Of a DNA stretch of 64,000 nucleotides, positions 21,675 through 34,873 are shown piece by piece; the first letter of the stretch is position 1, and each line of letters opens with the position of its first letter. The stretch comes from Cheilinus undulatus (lineage: Eukaryota; Chordata; Actinopteri; Labriformes; Labridae): contig NC_054865.1 of the NCBI RefSeq assembly GCF_018320785.1, positions 34,968,398-35,032,397 on the forward strand, written 5' to 3'. The translations under genes were made by a program, and so were the position numbers. The notes beneath the pieces are model-generated. The model did not search any database and had not been told where the DNA came from. It saw only the letters and a program-made list of their open reading frames with translations.

Positions 21675-24600
21675 CTGCAGGTATGAAGACCCACACATAA
21701 TTGTTATCATACCCAATTGCATGTGTATGTATTCAGCAATAATTACACAACATCTTGCATAAACCTTGAAACCACTGAGCAGTATTTCATGGGACTAAGA
21801 CCAGCTAAAGAAAGTGTTTGATAATTTAAACTCTGATGGAAAGTTTGTTTAGTTCTTTCAAGAAGATCAGAAACAAAGACAAAAACAAGATTAACATGTT
21901 TGTGCTGGACTTGCAGATATTTGCAGACATTTCTCTACTGTGCATATAATCTGTTAAAACACAAGCAGAGGTGAAATGGGAAGGCAAGAGCTACTGAGTG
22001 TATGTTAATGAGAGAAAAAGTCATTTAAACAGCTGCAGCCTCAGGCTGCCACATAAAACATGAAGTGAAGGGGGTCTGAATACTTTCTGATTGCACTGTA
22101 TGTCAGGATTTTCTTCAGTATACTTCAAAGTTATTTTAAGTGTTGATCGTGCATAAATATGAGTCGTTACATTTATATTAATTTTACAGTTTGGCAAATC
22201 CAATTAGTTCAAATTAGACTAAACATTTTGACCTAAAGTTTTGACTAAAATGTAAGGACTTTTTATCTTTTTTGAGTTTTCTAAAAGAAAAACTAAAACT
22301 TTAAAGTGCAAAAATGAAAATGTGACAAAAACTTGGTAACATTTTAATCAAAAGACTAAAACTGAATTTAAAATAGCTGCCCAAATTAACACTGATTGGT
22401 GCAACAAAATATGTACACATAGTTAGGATATGATGTATGATGCTGCAGAGCAACATGCTGTAGTATGATACTAGCTTAAAAAAGATTAATTACTATAACA
22501 TACCGTATCTTTAAATCTGATGATGTGAAGCAATACAGTAGTAAAGGATGTTATATTGTGAAGAGATAGGATGTGGTGGGATCCAGTGCCATAGAACAAG
22601 GATTCTCAAATGGTGGGCTAGGACACAAACTAGGTTTGAAAATGTGTGCCAGGAAAAACAATGTACAGATGCATTGGTTTAACATTGGTATGGACCCATA
22701 TTTGGCCTGTTGACAAACATTGGCCATTGGCCAAGTAATATGGCATGAACAGATATCAGTAGCCAGTGTTTATCGGTGGTGTCCACTCATTTTAATGTTG
22801 CCGTTTAGTACACCTAACTGCTGAATGACATTAGATTTTTAATGGGCCAAAGAAGCCACCTGGTGGAAAAACTGATCTGTTTTAATGGTCAAACATGAGA
22901 GAAAATGTTGGCAATGTGGAAGTGTTACACCAAGAGAAGTCATAAAAATAACAAAATACAAACATCAGCAGTTAGCTAAATTGTTATCTTAAACAGCAGA
23001 ATCAGTATCACGCCTAATTTTCACAATCGGTGTATCTTTATGTTACATTAATAATTACAATGCCAACCTGTACCACACAATATAATACTATTTGGTGAAA
23101 TGATATCAGACAGGATGATACAGTATTGCAAGATGGGATAAGGTAGGATGCGGTACAATGCAGAACAATTTGATAACATTTAATACGTCAAAAGTTTTCT
23201 AATAATTATGCCAACTTTGGAATTGACTAGAGAGACTGTTTAATACTCACTTATTTTGAGAAGTTGTCATGCTAGTTTAAGATACAAATTTAAGATACCT
23301 AAATCAATTTTATTGCAAGTCCCACAGTTTTATAAAAGCCCATATAATTTGTTTTTGTGCCCTTTTAAATGAAATAATGAACATCTTCTCTCCAGTCTGT
23401 TTGTTTGCATCATCCTACCTGAAGCAAGTTATATGTAGTTATCCCAGATTACTGCAAAGTCTTAAGGAGCTCTGTTTGTTAGTCCTAGCACATGTGTCCT
23501 CATTCTCACTTTGGCCAGACCCAGACAGAGCCAGACAGAGATTAGAGTCCTCCTGCTCAATACACCTGCAAAGAAGCCTTTACCGTCGGCAAAAGGACTC
23601 TAGTTAATAGCAAAAGCCTGAATGTAAACAAGCATTCAAGCAGGTCATCTTTCTCTCTCGTAGGCAAAGCAGGAAGTTGACTAAATGAAGGATATTGCTG
23701 GATTATAGACTTTAATCTATTGCATCAGCTAGTATGATCTGACCAAGAGATAGACACCAAGTTGGTCAAATTGAAGCCATGTGGACTTTGAATGGACTAC
23801 TTTTACAGCCTAAGTTGGAAATGGGTGAAATATAGCTATTCTAAGCCTGACTTGACTTTAAATATATCTTACATTGCATTTTAAATAATATCTGCTGTAT
23901 CAGGAATGTAAAAGATTATCTAAGATTATGTATGTTCTGTTGCAGTTTATATGTTATGAACCTGATGGGACCAAGGGCTTAGATATGTGCATTAAATGTA
24001 AAATACATCTTTGAAGTTAAGTGAGCCATCTGGTCTGGTTTTAAGCTGTGGTATAGCTTAAACCACAGCTTTAACTGCCTTCTACCATGCACTTTAGTGT
24101 CATATTCAACAACATTTATGTCAGGTCTAGCATTTTCCATCTTTACTAAGGCGCCATTGTTTATAACTGTGTCTTATGCCTAGTTTGACAAATATCAACT
24201 CTTTATTCTCTGCATTTAAGCAGCATCTCAGCATGAAACAGACACTTTCAAGGCCAGGGGTTAAAAAGACCAAGGGTCAATGATAAATGGGGCGTTGAGA
24301 GCCAAGACACAAACAGAATAAATCTGTCACCAGCTATAAAGATGCAGGTATGATGCAAAAGCATTCAAACCTGCTTTATGAAAAGGTTATCTATGCCAAT
24401 ATCCTAGCTGGAAAAAGTGGCAGGAAAGGAAGATGATAGATCAAAGGGATAAGATGTCTTGGAGTGGCAATCAAACCACAAAGGTTCTAAGTTCTGTGGC
24501 TGTACCTCCACAAAAGCCCAACCATAGAGCTGCAGAGGACATCTTTTGGGCAACTCCAAGATGTTATTTGAACCATTCTTCACGTCAGCAGAAAATATTG

Positions 24601-27600
24601 TTCTTAGGGATAAGACCAGATTTTTTTTTTTGACTAAATCAGTAAAGAACAACAAAAAATGCTTCTGAAGACCTTGGAGGGATCTAGAGGCTGTGAGCCC
24701 AAGTCTTTGACCAGCAGAGTTCACTGCTAGGTTAGAAAGCTCCTCTTTGGAAATATGCCAGGGACTGGAGGAGATAAGCCTCTGATATGCTAACGGCTTT
24801 GGATATGTATTCAACAGATCAAGATGCTTTTCCATATAACAATTTAGGAGGAAAAAAACATCAAAATCAATGTTGGTATGAAATGAAAGCAACTATAGGA
24901 ATGTGTTAAAACTTTTGAAAGGATCACCCTTCTTTACCACAGCAAGTTCACTGCTAAAACTCATATCACTGATAACATTGGTCTAACTGCTTGATAAAAT
25001 ATCCCATTGCATGTAATACAAGCTACACTTTCCTCACAAGTCCAGATAATGCATCCTACTTCAACATTTTACAAGCAAATAGAGCATGTGATACGAACGG
25101 CAGCAAGCAAAATTTACTTTACTTTCTTGAAATAAGATTGTAATCCACAATTCCTATTTGGAGTTTCCAGACGAATGTAGTTTATTTTATATGTAATGAA
25201 ATATTTCTATTAGACATGACACAATTTCATTTCCTGTATTCTTGTATACATGCTTTGACTTTGTATAGAATAACAGTGGATGAATTTTTAAGCCCTGAGG
25301 ATCGATAGTTCATAAAAGGTTCTTTAACCAAAGTACATGTGTTTGCAGATACTGGATATGTATTCTTCTTCCTGTAAGAGTACAGTAAACATAGTCTGCT
25401 TTCATGAGCCATATGCTTAATATACATGTTTAGTTTATATACATGTGACTGATTTGTTTGCATTTTTGACGAAGTCCAAAGGGAGACAGGGTTTCAACCT
25501 GTCCCCCTCCTGTTCGCAACGTGCAGATGGTATATAAAATGTAAACTCTGTGACATTAGAGTGTTATTGTGTAGTTGTTTCTGTGTTGTAATTTGTCATT
25601 GCATTTAAAACTGGTTCAATCAGAGGCAGAACAGGATGCTATAAAAATGTAGAATAATTGGCAAACAGAGCAGCAGAGTCCAATGCTATGATGACACTTC
25701 TGGCCTTTAAATCTGTACTTAAGGAAGTTTGACATGAAAAAGACAATTTTATCAGGAGGCTGAATGAAAAATCAGGGTGAAAAAATAGCTGCTTGTGTTC
25801 AATCATGCAGCTTACCTCAAAAACTTTTGAAATTTTTCAGCTACAGCTACATCATCCCCTCTATCTAACCCTAACTATCCTCTTAACAGACCATTATATT
25901 AAATTTTCAGCTCATTGTTCAGCTGTCCTGCCTGAGACTCTACTGATTTGATTCTCTTATAAGGTCAGTCCACTTATTAGAGGGTAGCTGTTTTCAGCGG
26001 AAAATTTTCTAGCAATCTACCTTACTCTACCTATAGAAGAAAGCCAAAAACAGCCTTCGCACTATCAGTGACCAGTAGATTAATATAGTGAAGCAATTTA
26101 GCAGCTGCAGAGAAATACATTCCCATATATAGTTGGTAGTTATCAAAAACAGACTTTAAATTGGTCATATGGCATAACGTTAATGTTGATCACAAAGTCA
26201 AAAATAACTTCTTGATTGTTTTGATTATTGTGTTGTAAGAAGCTGTGAGCCATTACATTTGTCACCAGTTTAAAATTGATGATATATTTTAGTTGTGTGA
26301 TCATGTTTTTGCTGCCCTCAAGAGGCAAAAATGCTGAATATTTTAACATTACATAGTGTACTTCCATATCTGATGGACCTTACACTTCTAATAAACACAG
26401 TAGAATATAAAGAGCTGTGCAAAAGTCTTAGGCTACAATAGCTTTTTATTTTTATTGCATTTTTAATTACTACACATATTAATTTTGCAGTCTCTGTATA
26501 TTGAGGTAGTAAAAACAGGACATATTTGTGCAATTTTCAGAACAAAATGGCAAAGTTTGTCCTAAGTGGGGCCTCATGTTGCACTTGGCCAACTTAAACA
26601 TTTATGAGGGGCTGCTTTGAAGTTTTGTCGAGTCTGGTTCAGAATATTATGGCAGAAATTTTTGGCTCTTCCCAAAGATCCTTGCTAGATTTAGGTTGTA
26701 CTACAATTAGAGCTGGACAATTAATCGGAAATTAGATTATATTGCGGTATGTCCTACTGCAATTTTCAAACCACAGAGGATGTAATATTTCTTTGACCTG
26801 AAATTTGTGTCAACATACCAGTTTAATACATATTTAATGCAGAGATATAAATGCTGTATAAATCATGCAAACATTCAAGTATCAATTCTTAGGATAGTTT
26901 GCCAAAAAATCCTATTTCCTTGAATTGTATAGGTTTTCCCATAAAAAATGAAGGACAAAATTGTGATTTCCTTTTAATGCAATTCATACCGAATTTACAA
27001 TAAAAGTCAAAATAATTGCAATTCAGAAATGTTTCAAAAATTGCTCAGCCTTAATTTAATCTATCATATAATTTCTTTGTCGTAACATAGAATGATTTAC
27101 TTCTTTTGTGTTGGGAAATACATAAAACAAGGAACTTAAAAAAGAATTGCATATTATATTGAAATTGCAATATTGGGGGGTAGTTGTTGTCATATTTACA
27201 AATAATCCATTCACAATCCGGTGCTTTCCAAAACAAATGGTGATAAACTGCACTCACATAGCTCAAACAACAAATGTAATGACGTTCTGAGACTTTTGAC
27301 CAGTAATGTAATAGAAAAACAAAACAGAGCCAGAAGAAGCTATGATAACAAGGAAGAAAAGGAGACTGAAGAATACATAGCTGTGACATTTCAATAATGA
27401 AGCACTAAATATTTTATATTAAGTGCGCAGAAACTCTCCCTGCTCACTGTAAATAAAATCCCTAGCTCTTTTTTAAAATGCATGAAATACATGCATTGCC
27501 TTTAAAATATTGATTGGGATTGTCAAGAGAGCAGTGCTGTTCATACCCTGCTCTTCACGTGTGACAGGATAAAGCAGCTACTTTGCTAACGTCTCTTCCA

Positions 27601-30600
27601 TCACACTTTTACTACGTTTTAGGTGGTGCAAAGAGTAAGAACAGCAGTAAATAATGGACTCCTGGCTGTCTCAACAAGAGGCCCAACATGTGAAAGGATA
27701 TTAAAACATTTAAGCACCTATTTTCAAACTCTCTTTTACTTGTGACAACAGGCACTGTTTCTGTAAAATTACCTGAATACTTCCATGCCCCACCCGGCCA
27801 CAGCTGTGAAGAACCGTGGGCCCAGGTCTCGTGCTGGGTTGATGGGATAACCACAGTTTAGACCCATGGACACTCCAATGGCCATGATGATCAGGCCAAT
27901 GCACAGCGGCTCCACGCCTTTAGGAGCCCCAATGTTCCTCTTGTCAGTGATGGCCAGGATGCACAGAATCAACGCACCAGTCGCAATTACCTTAATGACA
28001 AAAGCATCAGGTAATGAGCACAGTGTATGTTTTTGTTTGTTATTTTTTTTGATAGGATGTTTTGTATTGCTCATCTGCTGTGGTGAACTCTGCCCTATGT
28101 TATTTTGCCTAAGCTTATTATGGGGCTTCCCCTTTCCCCTGGTTTGAATCCCACAAAGGGCAGCTTTACTATAAAGCCCCTTATGGTTATGTACACTAGA
28201 AAACCATGGAGCAAGAACATAAAAGAACATATTTCAAATTTAAAAATAATAATTAAAAAAAGATCTGAAATATTTATCAAACTTTAAATATCAGATTAAC
28301 TCATTACAAATATGAAACATTCTGTAGTTCCTATGCTAACAAACAAACATCAGTAATAGAACCTCTACTGAACTGATTTAAGTCTTATTGTAATGCATTT
28401 TATCTATTCATTAATTATTGATTTTTTAAATTCTTTTACTGCATTGTTTACATCAGATATGTTAACATTGCTTATTACTATGGGTGTTTTCTAAAAAATA
28501 GTGTTCTAAATATGTAAAAAAAAACCTAACATGTGTGCCTGGTCTGATATACTAACCATCCTGAACAGATGGAAGTTATTTTGAGCGATGCAGCATAATT
28601 GTTCATACTCCATAAAACAACTCACATGTCCATTTATTCCTACATTCATGCCCATGACTGCACTAAATGCATGCTCACATGCATCTCTGTATGCTTTAGT
28701 TGCTTCCATACACACAGTATCCCAGTGGTGGTTTGCTTTCTCACTCACATCAATAATTCCATGTAAAAAAAGAGAGAAAGGCCCCCTATAGCTACAAACT
28801 GATTTAAGAATCAATAGCATGGTTTTCTGAATACTATCAGGCACTTTGGACAATAGTGTTGTGTTTTACTATTTTTATACTACTAGGGAAGTTTATCACT
28901 GCACTAGAATATTATGATAGACTATCTATTTTAAAAAATGAGTTTCAGTTTCAAGTCTTTAGTCTCACCTGATCAACAAATCCATTTAGCACTGAGAGGT
29001 GTTTTGCTGGATAAGATGCAAATATGCCGGCTGTAGCATTTGTACCCATAACAATGTACTGTCCATCGGTAAATTCCATTAAAGCATCTGTGAAACAGGA
29101 AATTCAGTTAAGATCAGCAAATATCAATGCAACTATTACTTACAAGGAAGTCCTGTTTTCTTTTTTTGTTTCAATAACAGTAAATGTTAAAGAGTAACAA
29201 AATGAAATTATCTTCGTAGGAACAGTTTTTACTGTCTCTTGAGAGGGATGGTCTGCGGTAGAGTCACTAAATTTCCCCCAAACCACACACAAGTGCGAGT
29301 TAAAAGACTTGTGTGTTTTTTGGGTGTAAGCAGAAAAATTAATTAGATTATTCTAGTTTCAGAGTCAATTCTATGGTAATGAATGCATGCATGTACTTTA
29401 TTTACACCCACCATAATAAAGCCCATAGACAGCACAAGATCCAGCAAAAGCCCCCAGGAACTGGGCCAGCACATAGATGGGGAATTTCTTCAGAGACAGC
29501 TTCCCTAGGATCACCATGGCCAGAGACACTGCAGGGTTCACGTGAGCTCCTGGAACAATGTAACAACAAAAGATGAGGGAATTAAGTTCCTTGGATATGT
29601 TTGAATATTTGTTGCCAATTAATTTTGTTTTAACCAAACTTTCAGTCCTGCATGCACCAAACTTTTATTGTAAAAGGAAAAGAAGAACAGCAAACAGCAC
29701 TGGCATAAAGCACTTAGGTCCTTATGAATTAAAACAACTATTAAAATGTGGCTCTTACTCAGGCCGCGTTTCAATTGTAATTGTTTTCAGTTGTCAGTGT
29801 ATTTTTTCTATAAAGTCTATAAAATTCTCTCAAAGCTTTCTTGAAACATGAAAACTTCTTTTACTTCAAACTGAAATTACACTAGCAAAACATTATTAGA
29901 AAATTCACAATGAATAGTAAAACTTTAACACCTACATTATCCACAATGCACTGGGTGCTGACAGTTTGGTGCGTATCTCGTGTCTTGTTGTCGTACCAAA
30001 TGAGGTGAACTGAGTTCATTGGATTAAAACAGTCTGTGACAGGTTGTCTGATCATTGAGCACTTATGTCCAAACCCTTGTGTGCTTGTCCATTGAAGACT
30101 TTCAGGATATTTATAACAAAGGACAGACGAGAGGGTCTGTTTTTGCTTCCACAGTCTGTTTTCCCATATTCCACATTGTCCTTAAGAGGGTTGTTTGAAC
30201 ACATTCCAGCCAAATGTTAGTGGGCTGTGATGGCAGTGTGGGGTCATTTATTTAACACTCTGGGATCTTGGCTTTGACCTTGCTGTGGTAACACCACTGG
30301 GGGTATCAGCCATGCGCCCATTGTTAATCTCCCCGTCCTGTTCACAAACACTGACCACGACAACCAGCCAGACCTGCCTGTCTGAATTGCATCTGACATA
30401 ATCTGCCTGAATCTGCTTAAGGCACACGTAGACTGCAGGTCATTAGAGTGACCATGATGTGTCACACTTACGGTACACTGTCATCTAAAATCTGGGACTA
30501 CAAAGTGAAAACAATTGTGTTTTCTTCTCCTATGGGGCCTCCCTGCCAAGGAAGCCTAGAAAGCTAGGCTTGTCACACCTGACCCCCTTCCTCTCCAGAG

Positions 30601-33385
30601 ACCCCTGCCCCAGTAAAGCTCATTAGTCCAATACCTATGATCATCTTCAGAGATGTCGTCGGACAGAAGCTTCCCACTGAGCTGTGGACCCCGCGGCTGA
30701 ATGGCCCAGTCATGCAGCAAAAGCTCTCCATATATTAACCTCGCTGTCCTCAGGCTTTTCTGCTATTCCTCTGAAGCTTTACAACTCCTCTCATTAAACA
30801 CGTAGCATGAGCAGGCTAACGCTGTAGCATGAGCATGAGCAAACAGTAAATGAGAGACAGATTTTTTAAAAAGCCTTTTCCATTCTCCATACGCTACATT
30901 TTTCCCTGAATAGTTTAAATCGTCTTAAAATACACAAAGAACTTTACTTCTTCAATTAAGTGGTGCATGAAAATATTCAATAAGTAAACCATCTTAAGAC
31001 TGGCTAGTGTGGACTACAAAGTCTGCCTGCCAGAACTTTAAAGGGTTTGGTAGAAGCTGCTCAATATTTTGGGAAATATTATTTCTTGGGGACATTTCAG
31101 AGATCAGAATATTTGGTATAACTCTTTTGTGTGCATGAGAGAAATGTGCCTGTAGCATGCATCTGGTTAGCTTAGCTTTGCACAGGGGGAAACAGCTAGC
31201 CTAGCTCTATCCAAAAAACAAAAACAACCAATTAAATGTTACCTGTAGTTTAACATGTATGTAAAAGACGGTTTGGACCAAGCTTCTATTTTAAAGGGGC
31301 TTACAGATTCAAATTTTTCCTTGTTGACTAAGAAACTTTAAGAGTCCCAGCTGGTTGTCAGTCAAGCCTTTAGACAAAAAAAGTGGGACAAATGAACCTA
31401 ATACGAAAGCAAATTGTCATTACAGTTCTGCTTTTTTAATATGAATATATTACAAAATTAATAAGCCTCTGGGGGACTGATGGGTGCAGCTGTTTAGCTG
31501 CAGAAGGTTTATCCCTTTTTTTCCAGTTTTTATGCTAAACCACGCTCACTGTCTACAGCCGTGAACACTGATGGCAAAAATAAAACTATTCACAAACCCT
31601 GCTCAATGTAAACCTTAACATTGTGCATCCCTTGATTGATGATTAATTGACAGTTATAATTTGTGACATTTATCAACTGATAATTCCTTTTACCTGTTAA
31701 CTGCTGCCAGTTTAGGCAGACTCTTTCTACTCTTTATGTCCCATGAAGTCCCATTTAAACATCAAGACTTAAAATGTCTTAGTTTGCATTTTAAAACTTA
31801 TTTTTTAGATCAATTAGCTTACACTTTTTGTGTACATACTTCAAATTTTATATTAAAGGAACAGGGTAACAGGATGGAGAAGATTGTTGTGGCAAATATC
31901 CATGACCTAAGATTGCATCTCCATAGCAGGCAAACATGAAGCTTGGACCTTTGTAACAGCCATTTTCAGATTTTTTTGGGCTGAAATATTACACTAGTTT
32001 TAATTTCTTATCTCAGACAACCTTAAATAGATGATGAAACAGGTCAGCTACTAGGAGCTATTTTTTTCATCATTTTGATGACAAACTTGCAGGAAGAGCT
32101 GAAACATAAGGACACTGTTCTAATAAATGGAAAGCCATGCGTGATCTGATTTTTTTTTATATGTTAACATTTTTTTCAGGTTCTGGTTCATTTGGAAAAA
32201 AATGTGATAAAAATGTTACTGTGGACTTCAGAAAACTTAGATTTTTTTTGATGTTCTGGCATGTTAGTGGGAAAGTGATAACACAGAAAAAATAACCATA
32301 GCATTATAACTGAGAGTGTAAATATTTTTGTTGACAGATAGGATAATCAGGTGTGGCAATATGGGAATCTGCATTAATAGATAAAAAGTGCATGCCACTT
32401 TTTACCTGACACTCCCCCTGCCATGTAGACGGCCATCATGACGCCCAGAGTGAAACCTATGTGGATGGTCAAAGGCTCCCCAAGACCCCCTTTACTCAGC
32501 ACCGTCTGGGCCACTGAACCACATCCGAAGAGCTGGGGTACAGACAAGAACAAAAACACAAAGGGTGGAGGTAGAAAGACTCATTGTTTTTAATTATTCC
32601 AATTATACCCGCCATTAACACTAGCCCTCTTGTCCACCAACAGCCTGCGACTGCCACAGACAATTTGTCCAACTCAGAGCTTGGAAAATAATGAATACCC
32701 CACTTATTAGTTAAAAGGCAGAAGTAATTCAGACTAAAAAAAAGTGTTGGAGAAGAGCAGTCATCCAAAAACAAATAGGGCTGCTGTGGACACTGCATTA
32801 AAATGGATTCAGAGAGGTGACACATGGAGCTAGAGACAAATAAATTTGATAACAAACAAAAAAACAGGCAGTTTTTGCAAAAATTAAAGATATATACTGT
32901 TTTCTAGTGCAAAGTGACAAATTTCTATTAATAATTTATTGTTTATTTTCCCAACAACTTCATAATCAATTAAAATAAATGTGATATGGTGATATTGGTT
33001 AATATTCTGTGCTACAATGCACTTTTAAAGGAGCAGTGAGAGAGAAAAACATTCCCACATCAGCCACATCTTGTTATGATTGTCAGGAGCAAATTACAGC
33101 ACAGCACATCAAAGGCAGGGTCTGTTATTCACAGTATAGCTACTATCTGCTAATAGAGACATGTGAGAGACAGCAGTCAGACTGAGTCCCCAGAGACCCA
33201 GTTTGACACCTTATTAGCATACTGGTTCAAAGCTTTAAAGCGGCTGTTTAAGCTGGGTGACAGGTGCAGAGGGAGGTACTCACGATGAGGACGAATATTC
33301 CCAGAAATTCCGCTAGGAACTCCTTAAAGATGTCCCGCCTCAGGCCAAATTTCTCCTTCAGCTTCCTCTTCTTCTCATCTTCCAT
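21512..33385 (-). CDS. aqp9: Aquaporin-9 (aquaglyceroporin), complete gene (6 coding exons)
   Basis: Plasma-membrane channel passing water, glycerol, urea and other small neutral solutes, typical of liver. The spliced CDS is 33385-33284, 32532-32406, 29549-29412, 29087-28969, 27990-27773 and 21674-21512: 867 nt, 288 aa (human 295). Exon sizes 127, 138, 119 and 218 are those of the aquaglyceroporin group. The N-terminus is basic (MEDEKKRKLKEKFGL). The first pore motif is HVNPAVS (NPA 81-83) and the second is NPARDLGPR (NPA 213-215). Arg216 forms the selectivity filter. Asp217 after it is the glycerol-channel hallmark. Six membrane segments are apparent, and the C-terminus ends DKYEMVTVS. Synteny between lipc and aldh1a2 identifies aqp9 rather than aqp3, 7 or 10. 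The a/b teleost copy is unassigned. Intron 5 is unusually large (6.1 kb). Confidence 0.93.
21675..27772 (-). other. aqp9: aqp9 intron 5
   Basis: 6.1 kb AT-rich intron. It has a hAT-like remnant at about 26706-27055 and a weak hAT-like fragment near 22597-22650. A chance-looking minus frame (24404-24892) lacks domains, and its first ATG comes after a non-ATG start. Confidence 0.7.
26706..27055. mobile_element. hAT-like MITE remnant
   Basis: The left end ATTAGAGCTGGACAATT and the inverted right end ATTAAGGCTGAGCAATT match at about 13 of 17 positions. The interior (TTGCGGTATGTCCTACTGCA, AAACCACAGAGG) resembles common fish hAT MITEs. No clean 8-bp duplication was found. Confidence 0.45.
27773..27990 (-). 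CDS. aqp9: aqp9 coding exon 5 (second NPA)
   Basis: 218 nt, acceptor GTCATTAAG, donor GTAATT. Encodes VIATGALILCILAITDKRN, the GLNCGYPINPARDLGPR pore motif and FFTAVAGWGMEVF. Confidence 0.95.
27991..28968 (-). other. aqp9: aqp9 intron 4
   Basis: 0.98 kb, nothing recognised. Confidence 0.8.
28969..29087 (-). CDS. aqp9: aqp9 coding exon 4
   Basis: 119 nt, acceptor TTCACAG, donor GTGAGA. Encodes DALMEFTDGQYIVMGTNATA, then GIFASYPAKHLSVLNGFVDQ. Together with the next exon this contains loop C and the start of helix 4. Confidence 0.92.
29088..29411 (-). other. aqp9: aqp9 intron 3
   Basis: 324-bp intron with no features. Confidence 0.85.
29412..29549 (-). CDS. aqp9: aqp9 coding exon 3 (first NPA)
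   Basis: 138 nt, acceptor TGTTCCAG, donor GTGGGT. Carries AHVNPAVSLAMVILGKLSLK and ends ...GLYY plus one base of an Asp codon. This phase fits exon 4 and rejects the alternative GTGTAA donor four bases away. Confidence 0.93.
29550..32405 (-). other. aqp9: aqp9 intron 2
   Basis: 2.86 kb intron with an interspersed fish repeat at about 31055-31270 and a DR4-like pair of nuclear receptor half-sites at 30003-30018. Confidence 0.75.
31055..31270. repeat. Interspersed percomorph-type repeat fragment
   Basis: Contains CAATATTTTGGGAAATA, GGTTAGCTTAGCTTTGCA and GGGGGAAACAGCTAGCCTAG in order. This is the diagnostic order of a repeat that recurs throughout percomorph fish introns and microsatellite flanks. 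Degenerate, with no clear boundaries. Confidence 0.6.
32406..32532 (-). CDS. aqp9: aqp9 coding exon 2
   Basis: 127 nt, acceptor TACCCCAG, donor GTAAAA. Encodes LFGCGSVAQTVLSKGG and HIGFTLGVMMAVYMAGGVS (second helix). Confidence 0.94.
32533..33283 (-). other. aqp9: aqp9 intron 1
   Basis: 0.75 kb, nothing recognised. Confidence 0.8.
33284..33385 (-). CDS. aqp9: aqp9 coding exon 1
   Basis: ATG at 33385-33383, 34 codons, donor GTGAGT. Encodes the basic cytoplasmic N-terminus and the start of the first membrane helix (FLAEFLGIFVLI). The frame is open upstream to about 33445 but has no ATG. Confidence 0.9.
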
Positions 33386-33449
33386 GTTTTTTTCCTCTTC
33401 GAGGCTCCTTGATGTCTTCCTCCGGACAGAACAAACAGCTAACAACTAA

Positions 33450-33482
33450 GAAGGAGTGTATGTATGTGTGTATGTGTGTGTG
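33450..33482 (+). repeat. TG/TATG microsatellite
   Basis: Short TGTATG/TG simple repeat. On the minus strand it forms the CA-rich stretch just upstream of a TTCTTAG acceptor-like site at 33446. Confidence 0.65.
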
Positions 33483-34873
33483 ATTGTCGGTGCAGGTTGC
33501 CGCCTCCCACTCGGTGCGCTCGGACCGTGGAGCGCTCTGCAGGCTGACAGCACGTTAAGCTTGTTGCTACTATTTCCTCTTATCACCACAAGGGGTCCAC
33601 TTTTTATTACAGAAACGGGATAAACAATGTAGTTCTAACAGACCCACAGCAGGACTATTTGGCATTTTTTTATCCCATAAATATGCACATGAAAGTCTCT
33701 GAGCAAAGACATATGTGGAATTATGCTGCAAATTGGTCAATGGTATTGTACGATTCGAATTAGTAGTTAATGCACTAAACAAAGAACACTGACAGGCTTC
33801 TCTAGCTTTAGAATAAAGCGCATTTTATACCCAGCATATAGGTCCTTAAACTCAGTCATGACTTACATTGACGTTTCATATAATTACATATTTTTAAAAA
33901 TATAAGAGTAAAGACACTCCTCTAAGGACAGAATCATTGATGTAGCTCGTGCCGTCTTAACTGTGCCATACGAGCTATTTGTTGATCATGTCTACAACAT
34001 TGCCTGGATAGGGAAAAACCCATAAAATGAGTCCATTTTAAAATTTAAATTATGAATTATAATGTAGATATAAATTTGCATTACCTTGTAAATGTTTGAA
34101 ATTTTTAACGAGTTTTACTTAAGTTTGTATTTCTAAAAGTTCGTCGTCTGTTTTAATTCATCCCAGTTGACTTTCTCATTATGTAATACGGCCGAACATA
34201 CAATTAAAACATGCTAATGGCTTCATTTAAGTAGCTGTACCTGGTGGTAAATTTTATTATTTTAGGTTGTGCTCCCCTTTTCAATTAAAATAACCTACTG
34301 TCTAGACCAAAAAAATGTTCTTTAAAAAAAAATGTGTGTGGGTGGGGGTGGGGCACATAAGAAAATAAAGTTATAATCACGAGAAAAATAAAACACCCAG
34401 GTTTTGCTATTACACATGCTTTAAAGTCTCGCGTGCATTATAATTAGACTAATAACGGTTTAAAAAAAAGTCCCTGAATGCCAAAAGAAAAAAATAATGA
34501 CTCGACGGTGCAATGCTTTTTATTAGTGATGACCTTAAAAGTCACTTTAAAGGCGAAACGAGTGCAGGGTTCACAGTTTTCTCTATTTAAAACTGCGTCA
34601 CAAGCTAGGCCCATTTAGGTAACGATACGTAAATTAATATGCCGGTTTATCTGGCTGAAAACAATTTTCTATGCAAAACATTAGGCTACATTATCTAATG
34701 CCTAGCTTGTCTAATTTATTATATTTCTATTAAAGTCGGTCTCTTTGTGTTTTTATTTTATCAAAAGCCAAATCTCGACAAAGGTCCAAACATGAAATAA
34801 ATCAACTTGTTTCCTTTTAAATCGTCTCTAACTTTCTTGCACTTTTCTTTGTAACATGGGAAAAATTACTCAC

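Noticed and set aside
24404-24892. Longest unexplained intronic frame (162 codons, minus strand, aqp9 intron 5).
   Set aside because: It has no recognisable domain, begins from a non-ATG codon and has no splice or promoter context. Chance frame, though a search would settle it.
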